This document shows, piece by piece, positions 8,932 through 18,515 of a stretch of DNA of 64,000 nucleotides; the first letter of the stretch is position 1, and the number at the start of each line of letters is the position of its first letter. The stretch is from the NCBI GenBank assembly GCA_963777515.1, contig CAVZQU010000019.1, positions 186,001 to 250,000 of the forward strand, written 5' to 3'. Below the pieces are notes generated by a model, which had not been told where the DNA came from, searched no databases, and worked only from the letters and a program-made list of their open reading frames with translations. The position numbers and the translations under genes were made by a program. The DNA is from CAVSWT01 sp963777515 (lineage in GTDB: Bacteria; Bacteroidota; Ignavibacteria; Ignavibacteriales; Ignavibacteriaceae).

Positions 8932-9361
8932 AATATATCCTTCTAAAAATATAATGTCAAGATTTTTTTTATGTTTATTTCATTTTTTGTTTAGGTAAAT
9001 GGTATGTTTTTAATGACTATTTGAATAGTGCAATTAAAAAGAAAATCAATAATTTCATTCCAAATGACTTGGAAAGAGTTTTAATTGGAAAATAGCCTAA
9101 ATAGATAACTTTCATCATTTTAATTAAAAACTATTCTGAAATAATTAAAATACTGTAGTATAAATTCATAAATATTTTTAATTTAATCATTATTCATAAT
9201 TATGTTTAATTATTAAGTATAAACGATCTAATTAGATTAATATTTAAAGCACACCTAAATAATTAAACTTTCTCCTCTATAATATCTTGACATTTTAACC
9301 AATTTTTTCAAACTTCCTTTAGCATTCCAAACATTTTTCTTTACTATAAGGAGGTATACAT
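8932..9361. other. Intergenic region, 430 bp
   Basis: This is a divergent region between the fibronectin-like gene and the first T9SS cargo gene. It should contain both promoters, though no convincing boxes could be named. An open plus-strand stretch of about 40 codons ending at a TAG at 9093-9095 reads like a C-terminal peptide (KWYVFNDYLNSAI...DLERVLIGK) but lacks a start codon. It may be a gene relic. A strong Shine-Dalgarno, AAGGAGGT (9348-9355), precedes the ATG at 9362. Confidence 0.4.
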
Positions 9362-10819
9362 ATGAAATTGAAAGCTTTACTATTTTTTCTACTTTTACTT
9401 TCATTTCCCATTATCAAAATTTCCGCACAAACCTTTGATGGAGAATGGTCTGTCGATTATGCAACAATTGATGACCGTCCAAATGGAACAAGTTATAATA
9501 CAATTGATGTCGGTGTAATTAGTGAAAATACATTTGTTGCTTTAGTTAGAAGAACCGGTGTGAATTATTTAGTTGGATATTCTAATGCTGATTCAGTTAA
9601 TGGCAGACTTGGAATTTACGGTTATGGTAGTGAGCTTGCAGGATATCATCAAGATTGGGCTTCGGGTTTTGATTTGGTTACGATGGAGAATGCGGTAGGA
9701 TTGGCTGCAACTCCTGATTCACTTGTTTATGTTGCCAATAATGATGTCGACCAAGGCAGAAATATTTTAGTTTTTAAATTAACCGCTGATTCAGTTATTT
9801 CTTCTGATTATAGAATTTCAACAGGTGAAGATTCATTATGGGCAATTGACTTAGATGGTTCAGGACATGTATTTGTTACTTCAATAAAAGCTGGAGCTCC
9901 CGGCAGTGTTATGGTTTATAATAGCATTGCTAATGCTGAAAATGACTGGTCAAGTGCACATGCTTCAACTCCTCTTACAACAGTTACGGTTCCTGATTCA
10001 GGAGAATTAAGGGGTGTCGCTGTAAATAATGAAGGAACTATGTTATTTGTATCTAATTATTCATTGAAAAAAGTATACTGTTATTTGGGTGATCCTATGA
10101 ATGGATATACACTAAATTCAAATTTCAATTTAGATTTTAGTGATTCTCAGGCTGCTTCAGATTCTGTTTCTACTTTAGACCCTGGGCCATGGGGATTAAA
10201 GTATATGGATACAAAAAATATTTTATTTATGGCTGCCGATGTTAGTTTTCAACTAGGTACAGGCTATGAATATGCTAAAATATTTTTAGTAAATCCAAAT
10301 AATGGAGAATATCTAGATACTATTAATGTAGCTCAATGGAATTTTGATCAAACGGGTGCATATAACAGCAGACCGGGAGGTACTAAGGGTAATGTTTCTG
10401 GTTATTCTTCAACATATGGTGTAGACGTTGACGAAAACTTTAACGTTTATAGTCAATCTTATTACGGATGGACGGTTGAAAAATGGAGTTATAGTGGAAC
10501 ATTGCCAACTATTGAATTAACCGGAGTTGAAAAAATTGATAACAATATTCCAACAAAGTTCAGCTTAAAACAGAACTATCCCAATCCTTTTAATCCTTCT
10601 ACAACAATTGAATTTTCAGTTAATAAAGAATCAGAAGTTAGTTTGAAAATTTATTCAATTACCGGACAATTAGTAGAAGACTTACTACAGTCAAAAACGT
10701 TGTCAAGTGGGAATTATAAAGTTAAATTTGATGCTTCTAAATTAGCTTCAGGCACTTATATTTATACTCTCAAAAATGGTAATCAACAGATTTCTAAAAA
10801 GATGATTCTTTTAAAATAG
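9362..10819 (+). CDS. T9SS cargo protein with beta-propeller-like region
   Basis: This 485-residue secreted protein has a Sec signal peptide (cleavage after ISA, about residue 22). A beta-rich middle region with repeats such as LWAIDLDGSGHVFVTS and LRGVAVNNEGTMLFVSN suggests a six- or seven-bladed propeller of the NHL/SMP-30 kind. The last 80 residues form a type A T9SS sorting domain. That domain contains NYPNPFNPSTTIEF, ASGTYIYTL and the terminal KKMILLK. In known T9SS systems such a domain directs transport across the outer membrane and is then cleaved. Start choice is firm because AAGGAGGT sits 6 nt before the ATG. First of three tandem cargo genes. Confidence 0.85.
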   Translation: MKLKALLFFLLLLSFPIIKISAQTFDGEWSVDYATIDDRPNGTSYNTIDVGVISENTFVALVRRTGVNYLVGYSNADSVNGRLGIYGYGSELAGYHQDWASGFDLVTMENAVGLAATPDSLVYVANNDVDQGRNILVFKLTADSVISSDYRISTGEDSLWAIDLDGSGHVFVTSIKAGAPGSVMVYNSIANAENDWSSAHASTPLTTVTVPDSGELRGVAVNNEGTMLFVSNYSLKKVYCYLGDPMNGYTLNSNFNLDFSDSQAASDSVSTLDPGPWGLKYMDTKNILFMAADVSFQLGTGYEYAKIFLVNPNNGEYLDTINVAQWNFDQTGAYNSRPGGTKGNVSGYSSTYGVDVDENFNVYSQSYYGWTVEKWSYSGTLPTIELTGVEKIDNNIPTKFSLKQNYPNPFNPSTTIEFSVNKESEVSLKIYSITGQLVEDLLQSKTLSSGNYKVKFDASKLASGTYIYTLKNGNQQISKKMILLK

Positions 10820-10831
10820 TTTTAAAGTTGG

Positions 10832-10868
10832 GTCAGCAATAGTATTTATTATTATTGCTGACTTTCCC
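10832..10868 (+). terminator. Probable terminator after first T9SS gene
   Basis: A perfect 10-bp stem, GTCAGCAATA/TATTGCTGAC, has an 11-nt loop and is followed by only three T residues. The hairpin is clear but the T-tract is weak, so termination may be partial. Confidence 0.5.
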
Positions 10869-10940
10869 ATCTTCTTTTTAAAATAATATAGTAAATAAAT
10901 TTGGGGAGGGTAAAATATTTTTTATTAACATGGAGTAAAA

Positions 10941-12602
10941 ATGAGATTTTTTACAAAGTTAATTTGTTTAGGGCTCTTTATTTTATTTATTAATTCTTAT
11001 TCTTCAGCTAATGTTTACTCTTCTCAGCTTAATTTTACAAATCCGGATGGAAGTCCCTTTGACGGAAGTTTTAGTGATGGTACCGGAGGATTATTTTCAT
11101 TCTTCCTAAATGATACAGCCTCATCAGTTGTAATAACTGTTAAAGATATAGCAGATAATTCAGTTGCTGCAACAATCGATGCTGGAGCAATGTCACCTGG
11201 TAAAAATATTGTATCATGGGATGGAAATGGAACTGTTGATGGTAAAAATTATTACTATGAAATAACCGCTGAGCAAGCTGCTTATTCAAGCTCTGAATGG
11301 ACAAAATTTTATGATTCGGGAGATATAAATATATATACCCGCGGCGGTGATATGGTTACTGATATGAAGAATGATTTATTCGGTTTGATTGTAGCTCCTA
11401 ATAACGGAGGGCCGCTGGGTGAAGGTATTACAATATATAACTCAGACGGAAGTTTTCACGATCCATTTATAATATTGCAAGATACTTCTGAAGGTGGTAC
11501 AGTTGTTTGGGGAAGTCAAACTGAAAATATAGTAGGTGGTTTTTTTGATGACCTCGGTAGATTTTATGTCTCAGCATTTTCTCAGAACGAATTAAGAAGG
11601 GTTAACGGAGATGGTTCTTTAACTACTGTCGTAAGTGGATTAACATCTCCAAAAGGGGTTTTCGTTCAAGGAACAGGTAGTGATAGAAAAATTTATGTAT
11701 GTACCGGCAATCAAATCTTAAGAATGGATATTGGAGATGATGATACATTTACAGGCTTTGCCGATGTAGTTGCGGAATTCTCTACTGGTTATCCTAAAGA
11801 TGTAGCATTAGATGATGAAGGAAACTTATATACATGTTTGAGAACCGATGTAGAAGATTTAAATGCCGATGGAGCAGGAATATACAAGTTTTCCATTTCA
11901 GGAACTCTTCCAGTAACCGAGTCGGATGCAATATGGCAAATTGGTGCTGCTGAATCTCACAAAGTTTCAGAGCTTCAATTTGACTATGGTAAAGATAGAA
12001 ATTCTAATTCTGATGATATATTATATTATTGTACACGCGCGGATGCTGGAAATAATGATGATGGTATTTGGAGAGTTGATGATATAAATGGATTATTTGC
12101 AACTTCATCACCTATCATAACAGAAATTGAGTTATATGGAGGCGATGAAAATATAAATGCACGTTCAGGATTGATTCTAGATCCTGCAGGGAATTTAATA
12201 TTGCTGGAAAATTCTAACGAACATATATTCTTTATATCTCCTCCTGATAGTGAATCTACCAATAGTTTTACAACTACCGGACGTGATACAATTAATTTGG
12301 TGGGTTCAACTGCTGTTACAGATAAAAGTTTTCCTAGTAACTTTAAACTTTATCAAAATTACCCAAATCCATTTAATCCAAGCACTACAATAAACTTTAC
12401 TTTGCCAAACGAAGCTTCTGTAACATTAACAGTTTTTAATTCTTTGGGACAGAAAGTTGCCCTTTTATTGAATAATATTAGAAAATCATCAGGTGCACAC
12501 TCAATTGTTTTTGATGCATCTGGATTTCCAAGTGGTACTTATATATACAGATTGCAGGTAAACAATAAAATTCTGACAAATAAAATGATTTTATTAAAAT
12601 AA
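10941..12602 (+). CDS. T9SS cargo protein with FlgD-like and NHL-like regions
   Basis: The 553-residue product has a signal peptide (about 1-24). An N-terminal FlgD-like Ig domain follows, recognised by VVITVKDIADNSVAATIDAG...GKNIVSWDGNGTVDGKNYYY. The middle has propeller-like repeats, such as SGLTSPKGVFVQG and YPKDVALDDEGNLYT. A T9SS type A sorting domain closes the protein, with NYPNPFNPSTTINFTLP and terminal TNKMILLK. It is probably exported to the cell surface. It follows the previous cargo gene by about 120 bp with a hairpin between. The binding partner or substrate is unknown. Confidence 0.83.
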   Translation: MRFFTKLICLGLFILFINSYSSANVYSSQLNFTNPDGSPFDGSFSDGTGGLFSFFLNDTASSVVITVKDIADNSVAATIDAGAMSPGKNIVSWDGNGTVDGKNYYYEITAEQAAYSSSEWTKFYDSGDINIYTRGGDMVTDMKNDLFGLIVAPNNGGPLGEGITIYNSDGSFHDPFIILQDTSEGGTVVWGSQTENIVGGFFDDLGRFYVSAFSQNELRRVNGDGSLTTVVSGLTSPKGVFVQGTGSDRKIYVCTGNQILRMDIGDDDTFTGFADVVAEFSTGYPKDVALDDEGNLYTCLRTDVEDLNADGAGIYKFSISGTLPVTESDAIWQIGAAESHKVSELQFDYGKDRNSNSDDILYYCTRADAGNNDDGIWRVDDINGLFATSSPIITEIELYGGDENINARSGLILDPAGNLILLENSNEHIFFISPPDSESTNSFTTTGRDTINLVGSTAVTDKSFPSNFKLYQNYPNPFNPSTTINFTLPNEASVTLTVFNSLGQKVALLLNNIRKSSGAHSIVFDASGFPSGTYIYRLQVNNKILTNKMILLK

Positions 12603-12873
12603 AAGTACTCTTTTTATTAAGAAAAGAGTTATTAGTAATTGATCAATAATTATTTAATATTTAATTAATATTTTGAGTTTTGTTTCTCTCAGTTATTTTA
12701 ATATTTTAGTGTTAAATAAACTAAAAAAATAAAGTTAATGGGTACATAATGCTTCGTATTGAATCCCTTAAAAATTTATTTTGTATTTTTTTCTTTCACT
12801 TACTTTTAAAATAAAACCAAGAAATTCAAAACTCATAAATAACTCATTCATAAACTATATATAAGGAGAAAAA

Positions 12874-15453
12874 ATGAGATATATAAAAATTACTATTTTT
12901 TTAGTAGCAATTTCTATCTTCTCTAGTCTTTCATTTGCTCAACAAGATCCTTTTGTAAGGGATACAACTCTCGCCAATCAACCTGATGATGTAGGTGGAT
13001 ATGGCGGTATTATTTCCGGTGTTGATTTTGATGGTGATGGTTACCCTGAAATCTATGCTGTAAATAACGATTGGAATGATGAAGTAGGTAAGGATTTAAT
13101 TCCAAGAATTTATAAATATGAAAATGATGGCACAGGTTGGAAAATTGTTTGGAGTGCTACTCTTGGATTAAGTGGTCAAAATACATGGCCTGCACTTACT
13201 TATGGGGATATTGATGGTGACGGTAAAATGGAAATCTATTGGGGACCTGTAAATAATTTTAGTCAAGGAGATACTGTTTATTCTAGAATTATTGTCTTTG
13301 AAGAGGCTACTGGTGATACTATGGGTGTATTTGATGGTGTAGATAATTATAGGCCAAATGCTACCTGGACTATCACTGATGAGCCGAACTATAATCTTCG
13401 TCCTTTCCGTTGGGTTATATCCGATGTAAATAATGATGGTCAAAAAGATTTAATTTTTTGTGCTAGAGCTGGTGCTGAGAAATTTGGAGTTGTTGATGTA
13501 GATAATATCCCTGATAATGGAGATAGTTCTGAAACATGGACTTTATTGGAATCTGCATTAGATACTAATTTGACAGTAACACCAAGTACATTTTATGATT
13601 TAGCTGTTATAGACAGCACTATATACTTAATTAGTGATGGTGGCGATGTTGTTCCAGTAATGTATGATAATGGTACATGGAGTACTGGCGCAATGATGAC
13701 TGGTGGTGCTCCAGGTGGATCATGGAAATCAGCATCCGTAGTTGACATTGATGGTGACGGAAAAAAAGAAATTGTATATGGTGGATGGTCTTCTTCCGCA
13801 CAAAACATATATTTATTACAGGAAACTTCTCAGGGAGTTTTAACTACAACTCCTATTGCTGACTTAAGTCCATACATTGGTGCCGGTGGAAGAGTATATG
13901 GCGGGGCAAGTGGTGATATTGATAATGACGGTAAAATGGATTTTGCTTTTGGAAGCAGGGGTGCAACTCCTAATGGAGCTATATTCCGTTTAGCATATAA
14001 AGGTGGTGATATTACAGATCCCGCTAGCTATGCATTGTCACGTATAGATGAAGAACTTGTAGGTAGTGGACGATATGATATAATTGATATTGGAAATGTT
14101 GATTCAGATCCTGACCAAGAGGTTTTATATACAGGTATACCCGGTACCAGTTTAATTCCTTTGACAATTCTTAAAAGAGTTGATGCTGGTAATGTTATGA
14201 ATATTGCTGACGTAAAAGTAGATGCTGATACGAATTACATCCCGGATATGTTGGATTCTACTGTAACAGTAGTTGGAGTAGTTAATTCCATAAATTTCAC
14301 TGCTAGTTCAAATGCATTTAGTTATTTTATTCAAGACATGACCGGAGGAATTAATATATTTAAGAGTGGCGATGTAGGACCTACATATAATGTTGGTGAT
14401 AGATTAGTTGTTACTGGTAAAGTTTCACAATACAGAGGTTTAACAGAATTGGGTATTTCGGATTTGAATGCAGATATTACTATGTTAGATACTAGTAGAT
14501 ACGTTCAAGTATATTCGATGAATATTGAAAACTTTTTAGCAAATGCAGAAAAATATGAAGGCTCTTTGGTTAAATTATCTGGTGTAGCTCCAACTGCTGG
14601 GTCTGCAGCTTGGCCAGCATCAGGTAGTGATGCTAATATGACTATTTGGGATGGCAATCCTGCTGTTAGTGTAACCTTGAGAATAGATAAGGATACAGAT
14701 TTAGATGATAACGCAGCACCAACTTATCCAATAGATGTTACTGGTGTTGCAACACAGTATACCTCAAGTTCTTCAGTGTATAATGATGGATATCAAATAT
14801 CTCCAAGTTTTTATTCTGATATTACACAAGATGTTGATGTATCGCCATCTCCATACTTTTCTTTAATGGAACCAGCAGATAGTATGGTAGTAGAAATTAC
14901 AGATTCTGCACAAACAGTTAATTTTGCTTGGCAAAAGGCAATAGATTTCAATAATGATGCTCTAGCCTATCAATTAACATTAATAGATGTCGGTAATAAA
15001 GGAACAAGTGATACCACAGCAGAATTTGATGCTAAGACTATTTTGGATAAAATGACCTCAGATACATTAACTACAAAATGGACTGTACTTGCTAAAGACA
15101 ATAATCCAGCAGTTTCATGCGTGGATACATTTTCAATTACATTTATAAATGGAATTATTGTAGGTGTTACTGATAAATTTATTCCAAAACATTTTTATGT
15201 AGATCAAAATTATCCTAATCCATTTAACCCATCTACAACAATTAGATTTGGATTAGAAAAGCAACAAAATGTTGACTTAAGAATCTACAATGTTTTAGGA
15301 CAACAAGTAGCTGTGTTGATAAATAACCAAACAAGGGCTGCTGGTAATTATAATGAGCGTTTCAACGCTTCAAAACTTGCTAGTGGAACTTACATTTATA
15401 GATTAACTGCAGGCAGCAATGTTGTAACTAAGAAAATGATATTATTGAAATAA
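12874..15453 (+). CDS. T9SS cargo protein with FG-GAP/VCBS repeats and OB-like domain
   Basis: The 859-residue secreted protein has a signal peptide ending near residue 23. At least five FG-GAP/VCBS-type repeats with calcium-loop-like motifs follow: DFDGDGYPEIY, DIDGDGKMEIY, DVNNDGQKDLI, DIDGDGKKEIV and DIDNDGKMDF. These suggest an integrin-like propeller. A segment near residues 455-560 (TVVGVVNSINF...YFIQDMTGGINIF...GDRLVVTGKV) looks like the OB-fold/DUF5689-type domain found next to secreted nucleases. No nuclease domain is visible. The end is a type A sorting domain with NYPNPFNPSTTIRF and KKMILLK. AAGGAG precedes the ATG. Function is likely adhesion or surface binding, by inference. Confidence 0.82.
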   Translation: MRYIKITIFLVAISIFSSLSFAQQDPFVRDTTLANQPDDVGGYGGIISGVDFDGDGYPEIYAVNNDWNDEVGKDLIPRIYKYENDGTGWKIVWSATLGLSGQNTWPALTYGDIDGDGKMEIYWGPVNNFSQGDTVYSRIIVFEEATGDTMGVFDGVDNYRPNATWTITDEPNYNLRPFRWVISDVNNDGQKDLIFCARAGAEKFGVVDVDNIPDNGDSSETWTLLESALDTNLTVTPSTFYDLAVIDSTIYLISDGGDVVPVMYDNGTWSTGAMMTGGAPGGSWKSASVVDIDGDGKKEIVYGGWSSSAQNIYLLQETSQGVLTTTPIADLSPYIGAGGRVYGGASGDIDNDGKMDFAFGSRGATPNGAIFRLAYKGGDITDPASYALSRIDEELVGSGRYDIIDIGNVDSDPDQEVLYTGIPGTSLIPLTILKRVDAGNVMNIADVKVDADTNYIPDMLDSTVTVVGVVNSINFTASSNAFSYFIQDMTGGINIFKSGDVGPTYNVGDRLVVTGKVSQYRGLTELGISDLNADITMLDTSRYVQVYSMNIENFLANAEKYEGSLVKLSGVAPTAGSAAWPASGSDANMTIWDGNPAVSVTLRIDKDTDLDDNAAPTYPIDVTGVATQYTSSSSVYNDGYQISPSFYSDITQDVDVSPSPYFSLMEPADSMVVEITDSAQTVNFAWQKAIDFNNDALAYQLTLIDVGNKGTSDTTAEFDAKTILDKMTSDTLTTKWTVLAKDNNPAVSCVDTFSITFINGIIVGVTDKFIPKHFYVDQNYPNPFNPSTTIRFGLEKQQNVDLRIYNVLGQQVAVLINNQTRAAGNYNERFNASKLASGTYIYRLTAGSNVVTKKMILLK

Positions 15454-15473
15454 TAATTCATAATCTTATTATT

Positions 15474-15506
15474 AAAAAGCCGGACATTTAGTCCGGCTTT
15501 TTTTTT
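15474..15506 (+). terminator. Strong intrinsic terminator
   Basis: The stem AAAAAGCCGGAC/GTCCGGCTTTTT has a five-base loop, ATTTA, and is followed by a run of T residues. It ends transcription of the third T9SS cargo gene and separates it from the opposing tRNA-Ala. Confidence 0.92.
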
Positions 15507-15538
15507 AAGTAGAAAAATATATAAGGTTAAAGATGTTG

Positions 15539-15611
<73 letters not shown>

Positions 15612-15750
15612 AAAATTTGATAAATAAATTATAAACGAAAATAATGAAGAATATTTTGTTAGTCAATTTATGTCCATTGAATTAAACCATATTTGAAACT
15701 ATTTTAGTTTAGTTATTCACTTAAATTTCACTATCTTATTTAAATTTATT

Positions 15751-16152
15751 ATGAAATTTCTATTTGCGGTATTTTACACATTATCTTTTTTAACTTTTGT
15801 TTTTCTTATCGGTTGTAAAGATCAGGGAACAAATATAGATAGTACTGAAATCCCCTCATCTAATGTAAGCTATTCACAATATATTCAGCCTGTGTTTGAT
15901 AATAAATGTAATAATTCAGGCTGTCATGAAGATGCTTCACGTGCTGGAGGACTTAGTTTAACTTCATGGGCCAATACTACTTCTGACCCTGGAGTTGTAT
16001 TTCCAGGTAAACCTGAAACTAGCAGATTGATTTGGGCAATTCAAAATCAAGCTGGAATTAATCCTATGCCGCCATATGGATATGCTGGTTTAACAAAAAA
16101 TCAAATTGACGGAATAAAAACCTGGATACAGGAAGGAGCTAAAAACAACTAA
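15751..16152 (+). CDS. Small cytochrome-c-like lipoprotein with CX4CH motif
   Basis: The 133-residue product has a lipoprotein signal peptide with lipobox LIGC (Cys22). A single cytochrome c-like domain follows. The putative haem site reads CNNSGCH (Cys53, Cys58, His59), a CX4CH spacing instead of the usual CXXCH. A methionine in the segment INPMPPYG (Met106) may be the sixth iron ligand. The closing helix NQIDGIKTWIQEGA is typical of class I cytochromes and of the Planctomycete-type cytochrome c family. It is probably periplasmic and membrane-tethered. Whether haem is attached is not certain, because the spacing is unusual. The gene end overlaps the opposing epimerase gene by 4 bp. Confidence 0.7.
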   Translation: MKFLFAVFYTLSFLTFVFLIGCKDQGTNIDSTEIPSSNVSYSQYIQPVFDNKCNNSGCHEDASRAGGLSLTSWANTTSDPGVVFPGKPETSRLIWAIQNQAGINPMPPYGYAGLTKNQIDGIKTWIQEGAKNN

Positions 16153-17147
16153 ATCCACTTCATCTCTTTATACCAATCACAGGTTCTTTTAATCCCTTCT
16201 TCCAAAGATATTTCCTGGTGATATCCTAATTCTCTAACCGCTTTACTCGTATCGCAAATCCATGAAGCCTGTGTAATATCACGTGCTTTTTCAATGTTTA
16301 AAGTAGCCGGTTTGCTGCTGAACATTGCAAAGAATTGAGCAATAGATGCAATCCCATAAACGGCAAAATGAGGAACTTTAATTTTGATAGGCTTATTTCC
16401 AAGTACTTTTGAAGTTACATAACCGACTTCTTCCCAAGTATAATATTTTTCCGAGCTAATATAATAAATTTGACTATTTGAAACTTCCTTAGTTGCTGCA
16501 AGATACAATCCATTGACCAAATCAATAACATGAATCAGGTTAACAACTTTTTTATTAAACCCAATTGTGGTCATCAAGCCTTTTTTAAAAGTTTTAAAGA
16601 AGATTAGTATTTCAGTGTCTCTTTCTCCGTAAACTGCCGCAGCTCTGCAAATAGTGATCGGCAACCTGTCCATAAAAGTTTTTGCTAATTCTTCCTGCGC
16701 CAATTTACTCCTGCCATAAGTTGTAATTGGCTGGCTTTTCATTTCCTCAGTTACTGGTTTTCCATCCCAGGAAGGGCCACCCGCTGTTTGGCTACTGACT
16801 ATCAAAAATTTTTTTATTGTTGATTGGAATTCCATAGCTGTCTCAAGCATAACTCTGGTTATATCAACATTCCCTTTAAAATATCCATCAGGGGTTTTTG
16901 ACTTTACAACTCCAGCTACGTGAAAAATATATTCTGCATCTTGGAAAGCCTTTCGTAAACCTTCCTTATCTAATAAACCTGAATTGAAATTTTTAATATC
17001 CTTCCCATCCAGCCATCGCATATCACTTGTTTTACGGGTCAAACATCTGACTTCAAAATTTTCTTTCAATAAAAGGTCGACAAGATGACTGCCAACAAAT
17101 CCGTTTGCCCCGGATACAACTGCAATTCTTTTTTTACCTACGCTCAT
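16149..17147 (-). CDS. NAD-dependent epimerase/dehydratase, candidate ceramide reductase
   Basis: This 332-residue extended short-chain dehydrogenase has the nucleotide-binding motif GANGFVG at residues 13-19, a conserved serine pair (118-119) and catalytic Tyr144-x3-Lys148 (YGRSK). The overall family (NAD-dependent epimerase/dehydratase) includes 3-beta-HSD-like and sugar epimerases. It is transcribed divergently from a serine palmitoyltransferase-like gene. In bacterial sphingolipid clusters an enzyme of this type, CerR, reduces the 3-keto group of the ceramide precursor. I infer the same role here from the neighbourhood. The sequence alone would also allow a sugar or steroid-like substrate. 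Confidence 0.78.
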   Translation of the reverse strand: MSVGKKRIAVVSGANGFVGSHLVDLLLKENFEVRCLTRKTSDMRWLDGKDIKNFNSGLLDKEGLRKAFQDAEYIFHVAGVVKSKTPDGYFKGNVDITRVMLETAMEFQSTIKKFLIVSSQTAGGPSWDGKPVTEEMKSQPITTYGRSKLAQEELAKTFMDRLPITICRAAAVYGERDTEILIFFKTFKKGLMTTIGFNKKVVNLIHVIDLVNGLYLAATKEVSNSQIYYISSEKYYTWEEVGYVTSKVLGNKPIKIKVPHFAVYGIASIAQFFAMFSSKPATLNIEKARDITQASWICDTSKAVRELGYHQEISLEEGIKRTCDWYKEMKWI

Positions 17148-17253
17148 AATTATTTGATTTTGAAAGTATTAAGTTATAATTTTTGCCGATAAATTTAATT
17201 AAATCTATCAAAAATAAATAGAATTTCTCTCATTTTGAATTCGGAGGAACTTT

Positions 17254-18444
17254 TTGGATTTATTTAAAAAGTGTTATGACTTCACCAGAGCGGATGAAAT
17301 AAAAAAAATAGGCCTTTATCCATACTTCCATGCTATTGAAGCAAATGAAGGACCAGTTGTGCAAATTGAAGGTAAAAAAATGATAATGGCCGGCTCTAAC
17401 AATTATCTTGGACTTACAGGCCATCCAAAAGTTAAAGAAGCAGCAATAAAAGCCACAGAAAAATATGGAACCGGTTGTTCAGGCTCTCGTTATTTAACCG
17501 GAACATTAGATCTTCATGTTGAATTAGAAGAAAAATTAGCCAAATTTTTTAACAGAGAAGCTGTATTACTTTTTAGCACAGGTTATCAAACAGCACAAGG
17601 AATAATACCTACTTTAGTTCAGAGAGGTGATTATATTATTTCCGACCGCGATAATCATGCATGTATTGTTGCAGGAAATTTAATGGCAAAAGGTGCAACT
17701 GCAGAATTTGTTCGTTATAAACATAACGATATGGATGACCTTGAAAGAGTTATTAAAAAAATACCTCAAGAGGCAGCGAAACTAATTGCAAGCGACGGAG
17801 TTTTCAGTACAGGCGGCGAAATAGTTGATCTACCAAGGTTAAATAAAATTGCAAAAGAAAATAACGCAAGAATTTTAATTGATGATGCGCATGCTGTTGG
17901 GGTAATAGGCAAAGGAGGAAGAGGAACTTCCAGCGAGTTCGGTTTGGAAAATGAAATAGACATGACTATGGGAACTTTCAGTAAAACTTTTGCTTCTCTT
18001 GGCGGTTTTGTTGCGGGTGAAGAAAGAGTTATAAATTATATTAAACACATGTCCCCTGCTTTGATTTTCAGTGCCTCTCCTACTCCGGCATCTGTTGCCG
18101 CAGCTTTAGCAGCATTAGATATCTTAGAGAAAGAGCCTGAACGCGTTGATAAATTAATTCGCAATGCATCCAGGATGCGAACTAATTTGAAGAAAGAAGG
18201 TTTTAATGTTCTTGAAGGAAGGACTGCAATTGTTCCTGTAATCGTTGGAAATGATGAAGTAGCTTTTCAAATGTGGAAAATGCTTTATGATGCAGGTGTT
18301 TTTGTGAATGTATTTATTTCACCTGGTGTTCCGCAAGGAAGGCAGATGATGCGAACAAGTTATATGGCAACACATGAAGATGAACACCTTGATAAGATAC
18401 TTGATATTTTTGTAACAACGGGGAAAAAGTTAGGGCTCATTTAA
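17254..18444 (+). CDS. spt: Serine palmitoyltransferase-like alpha-oxoamine synthase
   Basis: This 396-residue PLP enzyme belongs to the alpha-oxoamine synthase family. The PLP lysine is in MGTFSKTFASLGGF (Lys244). Cofactor-binding residues Asp210/His213 lie in IDDAHAVG, and the stacking His135 lies in DRDNHACI. The motifs GTFSKTFASLGGFVAG and SPALIFSAS resemble bacterial serine palmitoyltransferases more than KBL (GTLGKALGG) or BioF. The reaction would be L-serine plus palmitoyl-CoA (or ACP) to 3-ketodihydrosphingosine. Translation starts at TTG, supported by GGAGGAA just upstream. The neighbours (reductase-like and GNAT genes) support a sphingolipid role. Glycine acetyltransferase is the main alternative. 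Confidence 0.85.
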   Translation: MDLFKKCYDFTRADEIKKIGLYPYFHAIEANEGPVVQIEGKKMIMAGSNNYLGLTGHPKVKEAAIKATEKYGTGCSGSRYLTGTLDLHVELEEKLAKFFNREAVLLFSTGYQTAQGIIPTLVQRGDYIISDRDNHACIVAGNLMAKGATAEFVRYKHNDMDDLERVIKKIPQEAAKLIASDGVFSTGGEIVDLPRLNKIAKENNARILIDDAHAVGVIGKGGRGTSSEFGLENEIDMTMGTFSKTFASLGGFVAGEERVINYIKHMSPALIFSASPTPASVAAALAALDILEKEPERVDKLIRNASRMRTNLKKEGFNVLEGRTAIVPVIVGNDEVAFQMWKMLYDAGVFVNVFISPGVPQGRQMMRTSYMATHEDEHLDKILDIFVTTGKKLGLI

Positions 18445-18467
18445 ATTGAAATTATTTATTAAAATTT

Positions 18468-18502
18468 AAAAGCATACTAAATAAAATAGTATGCTTTTTT
18501 TA
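18468..18502 (+). terminator. Intrinsic terminator between spt-like and GNAT genes
   Basis: A perfect stem, AAAAGCATACTA/TAGTATGCTTTT, has a short A-rich loop and runs straight into a T-tract. It lies just upstream of the GNAT ribosome-binding site (GGAGG), so GNAT expression may depend on readthrough or its own promoter. Confidence 0.88.
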
Positions 18503-18515
18503 TTACGGAGGATAG

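Noticed and set aside
8967..9095. Plus-strand open stretch ending KWYVFNDYLN...LERVLIGK
   Set aside because: No in-frame start codon or ribosome site and only about 40 codons. It may be a gene relic but cannot be supported as a gene.
17254..18444. Call as 2-amino-3-ketobutyrate CoA ligase (KBL) or BioF
   Set aside because: The lysine-region motif GTFSKTFASLGGFVAG and the SPALIFSAS segment resemble serine palmitoyltransferases better. Neighbours also fit sphingolipid synthesis. No threonine dehydrogenase or biotin genes are near.
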